This document shows positions 56,408-64,000 of a stretch of 64,000 bases of DNA, in pieces. Where the stretch lies: the NCBI RefSeq assembly GCF_030345715.1, contig NZ_JAUASX010000018.1:54770-118769 (forward strand). The letters run 5' to 3'. The stretch's first letter is position 1, and every line of letters starts with the position of its first letter. The notes beneath the pieces are model-generated. The model did not search any database. It saw only the letters and a program-made list of their open reading frames with translations, and was not told where the DNA came from. The position numbers and the translations under genes were made by a program. Origin of the DNA: Solimonas sp. SE-A11. Its GTDB lineage: Bacteria; Pseudomonadota; Gammaproteobacteria; Nevskiales; Nevskiaceae.

Positions 56408-57220
56408 ATGCAACTATCCGACTGCAAGAACCTGCTGCTGAAACTCGAAGGCGGCGTGCTATGGCTGACGATCAACCGCCCGGAGTCGCGCAACGCCATG
56501 ACGCCGGAACTGCTGGCTGAGATCGGTGCGGCCTTCGACGCCATCCGTGAGTCCGTCGAGGTGCGTGCGGTGGTTCTGCGCGGTGCCGGCGGCCACTTCT
56601 GTGCGGGCGCCGACCTCAAGGGCATGATGGCCGGTGGCCTCAAGCCGCCTGCACCGGGCGAGGCTGATCCGGTGGCGGCCATGAACCGTGCCTTTGGCGT
56701 GATGCTGCGCCAGGTCAGCGCCGCGCCGCAGGTGGTGATCGCGATCTGCGAGGGCGCGGTGTTGGGTGGCGGCTTCGGCCTGGCCTGCGTGTCCGACATC
56801 GCCTTTGCTCATGCGGACGCCAAGTTCGGCATGCCCGAGACCACACGCGGTCTTCCGCCAGCGCAGATCGCACCCTTCGTGGTCGAGCGAATCGGCCTGA
56901 CGCAGGCGCGCCGCCTGTGCCTGACTGGCGCCCAATTCCACGGCGCCGAGGCCCTGCGGCTGGGCTTGGTGCACGAGGGCTATTCCAGCGAAGAAGAGCT
57001 GCAGATAAAGCTCGGCGACACGCTGGCGCAGGTGATGAACTGCGCGCCGCGTGCCAATGCACTGACCAAGCAGATCCTGCTCAACGTCGGCAAGCTCGAG
57101 ATGGATGCGGTGCTCGACGATGCGGCGCAGAAGTTCGCAGTCTGTGTGCGCGGGCCGGAGGCGCCGGAAGGTATCGCGGCCTTCATGCAGAAGCGTAGCC
57201 CCCAGTGGGCGAAAAACTAG
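56408..57220 (+). CDS. atuE: Enoyl-CoA hydratase/isomerase, isohexenylglutaconyl-CoA hydratase-like
   Basis: 270 residues of the crotonase family: LTINRPESRNAM near the start, GAGGHFCAGADLKGMM (first oxyanion-hole region), CEGAVLGGGFGLACVSDIAF (second) and KFGMPETTRGLPPAQIAPFV with the acidic residue. Lying between the two carboxylase subunits, it probably hydrates the glutaconyl-CoA-type product (AtuE or LiuC role). Starts 17 bp after the beta subunit and ends 20 bp before the alpha subunit: one operon. Confidence 0.8.
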   Translation: MQLSDCKNLLLKLEGGVLWLTINRPESRNAMTPELLAEIGAAFDAIRESVEVRAVVLRGAGGHFCAGADLKGMMAGGLKPPAPGEADPVAAMNRAFGVMLRQVSAAPQVVIAICEGAVLGGGFGLACVSDIAFAHADAKFGMPETTRGLPPAQIAPFVVERIGLTQARRLCLTGAQFHGAEALRLGLVHEGYSSEEELQIKLGDTLAQVMNCAPRANALTKQILLNVGKLEMDAVLDDAAQKFAVCVRGPEAPEGIAAFMQKRSPQWAKN

Positions 57221-57240
57221 AAAACTTCGAGGCAGGAACC

Positions 57241-59229
57241 ATGGCCCGATTCTCCAAAGTCCTCGTCGCCAACCGCGGCGAAATCGCCGTCCGCGTGATC
57301 CGCGGTGCGAAGCAACTCGGCTATCGTACGGTCGCCGTCTACAGCGACGCCGACCGCGACGCCATGCACGTCCAGGAGGCCGACGAGGCCGTGCGCATCG
57401 GTCCTGCGCCGGCCAAGGAGTCCTATCTCGTCATCGAGCATCTCATCGCCGCGGCGAGGCAGAGCGGCGCCGAGGCGATCCACCCGGGCTATGGCTTCCT
57501 GTCCGAGCGCGAGGATTTCGCACAGGCCGTCCAGGATGCAGGGCTGGTGTTCATCGGTCCCGATCCGCACTCCATCGAGGCCATGGGCAACAAGTCCGCC
57601 TCCAAGATCCGCATGATCGCCGCCGGTGTGCCCTGCGTGCCGGGCTACCAGGGTGACGGTCAGTCCGACGAGACGCTGGTGTCGGAGGCAAGCAAGGTCG
57701 GCCTGCCGGTGATGGTCAAGGCGGCGGCGGGTGGCGGCGGGCGCGGCATGCGCCTGGTCCACCAGGAAGCGGACCTGCTGGCGAGCATCCAGTCGGCACG
57801 TTCCGAGGCGGCCAATGCCTTCGGGAGCGGCCAGTTGCTGATCGAGAAGGCGGTGGTGGACGCACGTCACGTCGAGATCCAGGTCTTCGGCGACCGCCAC
57901 GGCAACGTGGTCTACCTGGGGGAGCGCGACTGCTCGGTACAGCGCCGCAACCAGAAGGTGGTGGAAGAGGCCCTGTCGCCGGCCGTGGACGAGGCGCTGC
58001 GTCGCCGCATGGGCGAGGCGGCCGTGGCCGCAGCCAAGGCGGTCAACTACGTCGGTGCCGGCACCGTGGAATTCATGCTGGCGCGCGATGGCCAGTTCTA
58101 CTTCCTGGAGATGAATACCCGCCTGCAGGTGGAGCATCCGGTGACCGAGCTGGTCTTCGGGCTCGACCTGGTGGAATGGCAGTTGCGCGTGGCGCAGGGC
58201 GAGCCCTTGCCGCTGTCGCAGGATGAGATACTGCGGCGCATGCAGGGCTGGGCCATCGAGGTGCGCCTCTGCGCGGAGGACCCGCAGCAGAACTACCTGC
58301 CGCAGACCGGCAAGGTCCTGCGCTGGCGCCCGCCGCAGGGCACCGGCATCCGCGTCGACAGCTACCTGCGCGACGGCCAGATCGTCAGCCCGTTCTACGA
58401 TTCCATGCAGGCCAAGATCATCGCCTGGGGCGAGGACCGCGAGACCGCGCGCCAGCGCCTGCTCAAGGCCCTGCGCGATACCACCTTGCTGGGCGTGGTC
58501 AGCAATCGCGACTACCTGCTGGACATCATCGCGCACGAGGCCTTTGCCTCGGGTGATTTCAGCACCGCGTTCATCAGCCAGCATTTCCCGGCCCAAGTCG
58601 TGGCGGCGCGCAGGCCAACACCGCGGCAGATCGCCCTGGCGGCCGTGGCGCTGTACCTGGACGAAGCCTCGCGCCTGGCGCAGGAGCATGGGCTGGCGCC
58701 GGAGTTCATCGGCTGGCACAGCTCGCATGAGTTCCCGGCGGACTACAAGCTGAAGTGGCGTGACCAGGCTTTCGATCTGCGTATGCTGGTGCAGCGAGGC
58801 GATGCCTTCTCCGTGACCCTGGGCGGCGAAACCCTGGCGATCGACGTGAGCCGCTGCAGCGACGATGGGTTCCACTACGTCTGCGATGGTGTGCAGGGGA
58901 AGGCGCGTACCGCACGCGACGGCGACGGCATCTGGATCGACGCCGATGCCGCCTGCTGGCGTTATGCAGATGCCTCGCTGGCGCCCGCTCAGGCCGCCGC
59001 TGCGGGTTCCGATGGCCGCCTGCTGGCGCATTCAGACGGCAAGGTCGTGGCTGTCCACGTGCAGCCCGGAGACCGTGTCGAAAAGGGCCAGGTGCTTGCC
59101 GTGCTGGAGGCCATGAAGATGGAGTTCCAGTTGCAGCTACCGGTGGCCGGCACCGTGGAGTCGGTCAGCGTCGTTGCGGGGCAGCAGGTGAAGAACCGGC
59201 AGGTGCTGGTGGTGGTGCGTGTGGCGTAG
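57241..59229 (+). CDS. atuF: Acyl-CoA carboxylase alpha subunit (biotin carboxylase + BCCP), geranyl-CoA carboxylase-like
   Basis: 662 residues. Biotin carboxylase with FSKVLVANRGEIAVRVIRGA, the glycine loop KAAAGGGGRGMRLV, and EMNTRLQVEHPVTE (about 285-300); a linker (BT) region; and a C-terminal biotinyl domain with VLEAMKMEFQLQ (biotin on the Lys of EAMKME). It carboxylates biotin with ATP and bicarbonate for transfer by the beta subunit. MCC alpha (LiuD/MccA) is the alternative name; the beta-subunit loop and the atuA gene nearby favour the AtuF assignment. A terminator follows. Confidence 0.85.
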   Translation: MARFSKVLVANRGEIAVRVIRGAKQLGYRTVAVYSDADRDAMHVQEADEAVRIGPAPAKESYLVIEHLIAAARQSGAEAIHPGYGFLSEREDFAQAVQDAGLVFIGPDPHSIEAMGNKSASKIRMIAAGVPCVPGYQGDGQSDETLVSEASKVGLPVMVKAAAGGGGRGMRLVHQEADLLASIQSARSEAANAFGSGQLLIEKAVVDARHVEIQVFGDRHGNVVYLGERDCSVQRRNQKVVEEALSPAVDEALRRRMGEAAVAAAKAVNYVGAGTVEFMLARDGQFYFLEMNTRLQVEHPVTELVFGLDLVEWQLRVAQGEPLPLSQDEILRRMQGWAIEVRLCAEDPQQNYLPQTGKVLRWRPPQGTGIRVDSYLRDGQIVSPFYDSMQAKIIAWGEDRETARQRLLKALRDTTLLGVVSNRDYLLDIIAHEAFASGDFSTAFISQHFPAQVVAARRPTPRQIALAAVALYLDEASRLAQEHGLAPEFIGWHSSHEFPADYKLKWRDQAFDLRMLVQRGDAFSVTLGGETLAIDVSRCSDDGFHYVCDGVQGKARTARDGDGIWIDADAACWRYADASLAPAQAAAAGSDGRLLAHSDGKVVAVHVQPGDRVEKGQVLAVLEAMKMEFQLQLPVAGTVESVSVVAGQQVKNRQVLVVVRVA

Positions 59230-59352
59230 GCAGGAGGCGTCGCGGTCTTGCTCGACACCGGACTGGGGTCGCAAGCCACCACCCTACATTCGCTCCGTGC
59301 TGCGCGCCGGATGAATCCAGCGACACGATTGAGTGAGCCACGGCAACGATTC

Positions 59353-59378
59353 AAGGCCCGCGTATGCGGGCCTTTTTG
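59353..59378 (+). terminator. Rho-independent terminator after the carboxylase operon
   Basis: AAGGCCCGC-GTAT-GCGGGCCTTTTT, a 9-bp stem with T-run, 124 bp after the alpha-subunit stop. The rest of the 59230-59618 gap holds no gene that I can support. Confidence 0.9.
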
Positions 59379-59561
59379 TGTCCGTGATGCGTTCGCCGGC
59401 ACTCGGCATCAGCGGCTTGTGGGCTTGCTCCAAGGCAAGCCCAGCCGATTACCGAGCGAATGGATTGAGAGGGCGCGTCGAAAACCGGAAATGAGCGCCC
59501 CCGTGCTCGCACGAAGAAGTACCTGCGGCCTCGTCACGGATGACAACTCAGAACGGTACGA

Positions 59562-59599
59562 CAAAGAAAAGCCCCGCCAGGTTGCCCTGGCGGGGCTTT
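59562..59599 (-). terminator. Rho-independent terminator of the OmpA/TSP3 gene (minus strand)
   Basis: On the minus strand AAAGCCCCGCCAG pairs with CTGGCGGGGCTTT (13-bp perfect stem, 6-nt loop), followed by TCTTTGT. A near-copy of this terminator and its flanks lies at 63879-63917. Confidence 0.9.
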
Positions 59600-59618
59600 C
59601 AGTTGCTGCGTTCGTCGC

Positions 59619-61184
59619 TTACTCGAGAACCTTCAGTTCCACGCGACGGTTGTTCTCGCGACCCTCTTCGGTGTCGTTGGTGTCGATCGGGCGGGTCTCG
59701 CCGTAGCCCACCGGGTTCATGCGGCCGCTCGGCACGCCACGCCCCATCAGGTAGGTCTTCACGGCGTTGGCGCGGCGCTCCGACAGGCCCAGGTTGTAGG
59801 CGTCGGAACCGATCGCGTCGGTGTGGCCTTCCAGGTCCACGCGGATGGCCGGGTAGGCCTTCAGCGTCTCGCCGACCTCGTTGAGGATCAGCTTGGCCGG
59901 CTCGGTCAGGCGGTCGGAGTCGAACTCGAACTTCACACCGCGCAGGATGAAATTCTTGTCCAGCGCGCAACCGTTGGCGTCCACCGCCTCGCCCGGACGC
60001 GGCGTACGGCAATCGCCCGTCAGTGCACAGCCGTTGGGCAGCACCTTGGCACCCGGCGGCGTGCGCGGGCACTCGTCGAGGTAGTCGGGGATGCCGTCAC
60101 CGTCGGAATCCAGCGGGCAGCCATCCGGACCCACCGCCACGCCCTTGGGAGTATCCGGGCACTTGTCCATGAAGTCGGGGATGCCATCGCCATCGGCGTC
60201 AGCGGCCGGGCAACCGTCCGGACCCACGATGGTGCCCTTGGGGGTGTTGGGGCACTTGTCATAGGCATCCGGGATGCCGTCACCGTCGGAATCGATCGGG
60301 CAGCCGTCCGGGCCCACCAGCACGCCGCGCGGCGTGTTCGGGCACTTGTCCAGCTCGTCGGGCACGCCGTCACCGTCGGAATCCGCCGGGCAGCCGGAGG
60401 CATTGACCACCGTACCCTTGGGGGTGCCGGGGCACTTGTCCAGGTAATCCGGCACGCCGTCGCCGTCGGTATCCACCGGGCAGCCGTCCGAGTACACCGA
60501 GACACCCTTGGGGGTGTTGGGGCACTTGTCGAGGTGATCGGGTACGCCGTCACCGTCGGCATCACCCGGCTTCTGGCCCAGGGCAACACGCAGGCCGGCA
60601 AAAGCCTGCCAAGTGTAGTAGGTCGTTTCCGGCACCGGACCCTGTTCCTGGGCGTCGTCCTGTTGGTAGCGGGCTTCGAGCTTGAGCGTCGTCAGGCTGC
60701 CCAGACGCTGGAGGAAACCGAGGCTGCCGTAGGGGCCCCAGGCGCCGGTACGCTCGCCGAGGAAGTCCACGCTGGAGAAGTGGATGCCGCCTGCGATATA
60801 CGGCTGGAAGTCCCAGGACGAGTCGTAGAACGGCTTGCCGAAGAAGGCCTCAAGGCCGGCGCGACCGCTGATGCGCTCATAGTCGCCGGCGTTGGTGGTT
60901 TCCAGGTTGCTGTAGTCGGCGCCGAGTTCCAGCACGATACGGTCGGTCAGCGGGCGGGTGGCCAGGGCGCCGGCCGTGAGGCCGTAGTCGACATCCGACT
61001 TGTCGGACATCACCACGCCGGCATACGGCCACAGCGACCAGCGGTCGTCCCGCACCTCCACTGCCACGGGAGCGGAAGCCACCGGAGCCGGGGCTGCCGC
61101 AGCGGCCGGGGCCGCCGTCTGGGCCAGGGCCAGGGCCGGCATCAGCCCCAGCGCGGTTGCACACATCAGGTGCTTGAAGTTCAT
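59619..61184 (-). CDS. OmpA-family protein with six thrombospondin type 3 repeats
   Basis: 521 residues: signal peptide (MNFKHLMCATALGLMPALAL, then AQ), an Ala-rich linker, an N-terminal OmpA-like beta-barrel (about 40-200), six 30-residue TSP3 repeats (about 210-395; each DxDGDGxPDxxDKCPxTPxGxxVxxxGCP, Ca-binding and disulfide-bearing) and an OmpA peptidoglycan-binding domain (about 405-521; VDLEGHTDAIGSDAYNLGLS, RRANAVKTYLMGRGV, ENNRRVELKV). It should tie the outer membrane to the cell wall and sense or need calcium. It starts 25 bp after the upstream Ig-like lipoprotein gene, with AGGGAAG as ribosome site. Confidence 0.93.
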   Translation of the reverse strand: MNFKHLMCATALGLMPALALAQTAAPAAAAAPAPVASAPVAVEVRDDRWSLWPYAGVVMSDKSDVDYGLTAGALATRPLTDRIVLELGADYSNLETTNAGDYERISGRAGLEAFFGKPFYDSSWDFQPYIAGGIHFSSVDFLGERTGAWGPYGSLGFLQRLGSLTTLKLEARYQQDDAQEQGPVPETTYYTWQAFAGLRVALGQKPGDADGDGVPDHLDKCPNTPKGVSVYSDGCPVDTDGDGVPDYLDKCPGTPKGTVVNASGCPADSDGDGVPDELDKCPNTPRGVLVGPDGCPIDSDGDGIPDAYDKCPNTPKGTIVGPDGCPAADADGDGIPDFMDKCPDTPKGVAVGPDGCPLDSDGDGIPDYLDECPRTPPGAKVLPNGCALTGDCRTPRPGEAVDANGCALDKNFILRGVKFEFDSDRLTEPAKLILNEVGETLKAYPAIRVDLEGHTDAIGSDAYNLGLSERRANAVKTYLMGRGVPSGRMNPVGYGETRPIDTNDTEEGRENNRRVELKVLE

Positions 61185-61209
61185 TGTTGTTCTTCCCTGA
61201 GCTTATCGA

Positions 61210-63576
61210 TTAAGGCGCCGCGAACGGAAAGGGGAACGTCGGATCATCCGGCAGGCAGGCCTGCGCATTGAGGATCTTGTCCGGCTGCGCCGTCAGCAGG
61301 GCGTCCAGCAGCGTGCCCAGGCCGCAGGTCAGCGGCCGGTAGACCGCGTTGTCCACGATGTTCAGCAGGTCGGTGAGGCCAGCGGCGAACAGCGCGCTGG
61401 TGACCGGATCCAGGCCGTTGAGCAACTCGCTGACGATCAGGTCCAGCGGGATCGGGCCGGTGTTGCCTTCCTCCTGGCCGCTGGCGAGGGTCTGCAGCAG
61501 CGGGTTGACGATCTCGGTGACCGCGCTCAGCAATTGCGTGATGGCACCGTTACCACCGTTCTCGCTGGCGCCCAGCAGGAACAGCGGGGCCAGGGCGTCG
61601 CAGAGCTGCGTGGTCTGCTGGGCCGTGGACGAGCCGAGCAGCACGTCGTTGGTCACCGGCAGCACCAGGATCGTCATGCCGTCCTTGTCGGTGTTCTGGG
61701 CCGAGCCCGGATTGGCGTACTCGGCGGTGATGCAGCTGAAGCCGAGGCGCAGGTTGCCGGCGCCGATGACCACGCCGTTCTCGCCGGGGCGGCGGTCGCC
61801 GATGGCGTAGCGGTCTGCCGGGGTACGCTGGTCACCGACCAGGGCCGACGGGCCGTTGCCGAAGGGGATGTCGACCGGCAGGGTGGTGGAGCAGCTGCTG
61901 CCGTTCCAGAAGCCGGCGGACTCGTGCTTCCACTGGATGCGGTTGCCCAGCGGATTGGTGGCGGAAACGTCGCCGTCGTCGTTGGTCACGTCGCGCGGCG
62001 TGACGTCGATGAACTGCTCGCAGAGGCCGGTGGCCTCGTTGTAGTTCGCCTCGGTGCAGAAGCGGGCGCCGGCGTAGACCTTCAGGCGGCCCTGCAGCTG
62101 CGAGGCATCCGCGAGCCCGCCCACGAGATCGGTGGCGCCGACGCAAGCGAACTTGCGGGGATCACCCGGCTCGGAAAGGCTCTTGGCCGAGACGCTGACG
62201 CTGTTGCCGCCCAGGATTTCGTCCAGGTTCACCCGGAACTGGATCGGGTTGGCACTGGTCGTCTGGCCGGCAGCCGTGAAGCTGGCGCCGATGCTGGCGG
62301 TACCACGGCTGACGCCGCGAACCAGGCCCGCGCCCGGGGCGTTGCTGACCGTGGCGATGGCGGCGGCCGAGGTGTTGAAGCTGGCATCGCTGCGATTGGT
62401 GAGGTTGCATTCCTGGCCGTTGTCGAAGCGGCCACGCAGGCGCAGCTGGCGCGTGCCGTTCACGGACAGTTCCTGCTGGGTGACGGCGGCGCAGGCGCCG
62501 CTGTCGGTACGGCAATCCTGGAACTCGCTACCGGCATCTGCCAGTTCGAGGCAGAGGCCGCCGGCCACCAGACGTGCCGGCTGCACGATCAGGGTCGCCG
62601 TGGCGGTGACCGGGTTGCCGCTGCAGGTGTTGGCCGAGTAGGTGCCGGTGACCGTGACCGTGGCGGTCGCGGTGAGCGCCGAGTTGGTCGTGGTGGTGGC
62701 ATTGCCCTGGCCGGCCGGGAACGGCGCAGCGGAGGGGTTGTTGCTGGTAAAGGTCGTCGACGTGGTGACAACGCCGAATTCGCCGTTGGTGCCATCGCTG
62801 AAAGTGGCGGTGGCAACGTAGGTCTGCTGCTGGCCGGCGACGATGGTGCGGTTGGCCGGGGCGAGCTGCAGGCTTCCATCGAGCACGCAGGCATTGCCGA
62901 CCTGGATGGTCACGGCGTTCGAGTTCACGCTACCGACCTGGGCGCGCACGGTGGCGGTGCCGGGGGTCTGGCTACGGAACAGGCCGGTGTTGCTGATCGT
63001 GCCGATGGTGTTCGGCGTGACGGTCCAGTTGGCCGTCGTGGGGCAGGTGCCCTGCTGGTTCTGGGCGCTGCCATCCGGTGCCAGCACCGAGAAGGTGCAG
63101 GAATCGAACTTGCACTGCGAGGTCTGGCCGGCGTTGATGTCGACGTCGGCGCAGGAGATCGTGCTGCTGACCAGGGTCGGCGTGAACGTGGTCACCGTCG
63201 TCGTGCGGGTAACGCTCTCGATGGTGGCGCTGATCGTGGTGTTGCCGTTGCCGACGGCAGTCACCTGGCCGGTCTCATTGACGGTGGCCGCGTCGGTGTT
63301 GCCCGACGACCAGGTCGGCGTCGGGCAGGTCATAGGCACGGTGCTGGTGCGGCCGTTGGCGTCGACCACCTGGTAGACGCAGTTCTGGACCTGGCACTGG
63401 GCGGTCTGGCCTGCAGCGATCGGCTGCTGCGGCGTGCAGCTCACCGCGAAGCCTTGCAGCTCGGGGAAGGGCAGATCGGGGCTGCGGGCACCGCCGCCAC
63501 CTCCGCATGCGGTGAGCACCAGGGCTGCCAGAAGCAGCACGGCGCGGGGTTGGAAAAAGCGAATGCTGTCTCTCAT
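61210..63576 (-). CDS. Large lipoprotein with Ig-like (Big2-type) repeats
   Basis: 788 residues. A lipobox (LVLTAC, Cys about residue 24) followed by a Gly run. Residues about 40-190 hold two similar repeats, each with four Cys (for example VSCTPQQPIAAGQTAQCQ and ISCADVDINAGQTSQCK), and about 190-460 further Thr/Ala-rich beta-sandwich units of the kind ATVNETGQVTAVGNGNTTIS that typify Big2 domains. The C-terminal third (about 590-780) is helical and unlike the rest (LLSAVTEIVNPLLQTLASG). It is first in the operon with the OmpA/TSP3 gene. The ATG at 63576 is preferred over a TTG at 63591. A surface-exposed, outer-membrane-anchored role is inferred. Confidence 0.8.
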   Translation of the reverse strand: MRDSIRFFQPRAVLLLAALVLTACGGGGGARSPDLPFPELQGFAVSCTPQQPIAAGQTAQCQVQNCVYQVVDANGRTSTVPMTCPTPTWSSGNTDAATVNETGQVTAVGNGNTTISATIESVTRTTTVTTFTPTLVSSTISCADVDINAGQTSQCKFDSCTFSVLAPDGSAQNQQGTCPTTANWTVTPNTIGTISNTGLFRSQTPGTATVRAQVGSVNSNAVTIQVGNACVLDGSLQLAPANRTIVAGQQQTYVATATFSDGTNGEFGVVTTSTTFTSNNPSAAPFPAGQGNATTTTNSALTATATVTVTGTYSANTCSGNPVTATATLIVQPARLVAGGLCLELADAGSEFQDCRTDSGACAAVTQQELSVNGTRQLRLRGRFDNGQECNLTNRSDASFNTSAAAIATVSNAPGAGLVRGVSRGTASIGASFTAAGQTTSANPIQFRVNLDEILGGNSVSVSAKSLSEPGDPRKFACVGATDLVGGLADASQLQGRLKVYAGARFCTEANYNEATGLCEQFIDVTPRDVTNDDGDVSATNPLGNRIQWKHESAGFWNGSSCSTTLPVDIPFGNGPSALVGDQRTPADRYAIGDRRPGENGVVIGAGNLRLGFSCITAEYANPGSAQNTDKDGMTILVLPVTNDVLLGSSTAQQTTQLCDALAPLFLLGASENGGNGAITQLLSAVTEIVNPLLQTLASGQEEGNTGPIPLDLIVSELLNGLDPVTSALFAAGLTDLLNIVDNAVYRPLTCGLGTLLDALLTAQPDKILNAQACLPDDPTFPFPFAAP

Positions 63577-63591
63577 GAGAGGGATCCCCAA

Positions 63592-63878
63592 GCTGAAGTT
63601 TCGACTATTTACTTATACGGCTGCTTATGACAGACGCCGAGGGCACCCGTCAAGGATAAAGTTCAAGCTTATCAAGCAGTGAGCGTGCCATGCCTCCTGC
63701 TTTTGTCTGATGCGGCGAAACGGGTAGGGGCCGCTACGGGCCACGTGTCCGGAGGTGGGGCGGAATAGCGCCTTGGATTGCCTGACAGCGTAGGCATGTG
63801 CTGACCTGAGGTGCAAGGAAACCCGGCCATAGAGGGTTGTTGTCTCCTCAGCTATGGACGACAACCCAGAATGACCGC
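63592..63878. other. Intergenic region upstream of the Ig-like lipoprotein
   Basis: About 290 bp without a supported gene. On the minus strand TTGACG (63649-63654) and CATAAG (63624-63629) could form a weak promoter with a long 19-bp spacer. A 92-codon open frame here (63625-63903, minus) runs through the terminator and is not believed. Confidence 0.4.
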
Positions 63879-63917
63879 CAAAGAAAAAACCCCGCCGGAT
63901 CACTCCGGCGGGGTTTT
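63879..63917 (-). terminator. Rho-independent terminator of the right-edge OmpA gene (minus strand)
   Basis: A 12-bp perfect stem AACCCCGCCGGA / TCCGGCGGGGTT with loop of 4, followed on the minus strand by TTTTTCTTT. It may work in both directions (GGTTTTG on the plus strand). The flanks match those of the terminator at 59562. Confidence 0.9.
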
Positions 63918-63934
63918 GATTTGCCGCAGTTCGC

Positions 63935-64000
63935 TTACTCGAGGACCTTCAGCTCCACGCGACGGTTCTCCTCACGACCGATCTCCGTATCGTTGGAGTC
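63935..64000 (-). CDS. OmpA-family protein, C-terminal 21 residues (cut by window edge)
   Basis: The last 21 codons of a minus-strand gene, DSNDTEIGREENRR followed by VELKVLE and TAA. They match the end of the OmpA/TSP3 protein at 59619 (TNDTEEGRENNRRVELKVLE), so this is a neighbouring paralogue whose body lies to the right of the window. Both end in the same 7 residues and are followed by very similar terminators. Confidence 0.85.
   Translation of the reverse strand, partial: DSNDTEIGREENRRVELKVLE

Noticed and set aside
59230..59618. Possible small gene or RNA in the gap between the carboxylase operon and ompA
   Set aside because: Apart from two terminators no frame with a credible start, and no tRNA-like fold, was found.
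63625..63903. A 92-codon minus-strand frame in the last intergenic region
   Set aside because: It begins inside a terminator hairpin and shows no domain or good ribosome site.

Overview
The window is about 66% GC by impression and reads as the chromosome of a high-GC gammaproteobacterium. The order corB-like / ypjD / ffh ... rpsP-rimM-trmD-rplS is the enterobacterial one, and the Atu-type carboxylase cluster, the TpgA-type adhesin partner and the many outer-membrane proteins suggest something near Nevskiales/Solimonas or Xanthomonadales. That placement is inference only. I saw no rRNA, tRNA, CRISPR array, transposase or prophage gene.

Layout. 1-9.0 kb: a PP2C phosphatase (cut by the left edge) with a CHASE2 Ser/Thr kinase, radA, a CorC/HlyC-type membrane protein, ypjD, a metallo-beta-lactamase-fold phosphodiesterase and ffh. 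9.0-13.9 kb: a thioredoxin-like protein, the molybdate regulator modE, the modABC transporter, and an OprP-type porin divergent from modA across a near-perfect ModE operator. 14.1-38.0 kb: a large surface-adhesion locus. It starts with an ATP-grasp / acetyltransferase / glycosyltransferase operon. Next come a 3608-residue trimeric autotransporter adhesin, a TpgA-like OmpA lipoprotein and a 39-residue membrane peptide. Facing them is an operon with an HPt protein, two hybrid sensor kinases and an outer-membrane porin, followed by a LuxR-type response regulator. Everything from 9.0 to 38.3 kb lies between ffh and rpsP, which are neighbours in E. coli and many relatives, so it looks like a 29-kb accessory insertion in a housekeeping locus.

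38.3-47.2 kb: rpsP-rimM-trmD-rplS behind a leader hairpin, a DUF3015 protein, a DUF4105 protein, a lipoprotein hydrolase, htpG with a heat-shock-like promoter, two paralogous small secreted proteins and pgpA. 47.3-59.2 kb: an acyl-CoA catabolic region with an AtuA-family protein, an EF-hand protein, ETF-ubiquinone oxidoreductase, a small lipoprotein, etfB-etfA, an enoyl-CoA-reductase-like SDR, and a biotin carboxylase set (beta subunit, hydratase, alpha subunit) whose active-site loop looks geranyl-CoA-carboxylase-like. Acyl-CoA dehydrogenases would pass electrons through EtfAB and ETF-QO to the quinone pool, while the carboxylase and hydratase process branched isoprenoid acyl-CoA. 59.6-64.0 kb: a minus-strand operon of an Ig-like lipoprotein and an OmpA protein with thrombospondin type 3 repeats. 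The tail of a second, duplicated OmpA gene is cut by the right edge.

The most notable system is the adhesin locus. Two of its transcription units share a 30/40-identical upstream element built around a TACGAC-N-AAAGT-type palindrome. Its phosphorelay proteins have complementary defects: one kinase has an HPt-like domain without its histidine, and the separate HPt protein has an intact HPt but a receiver that seems to lack its aspartate.
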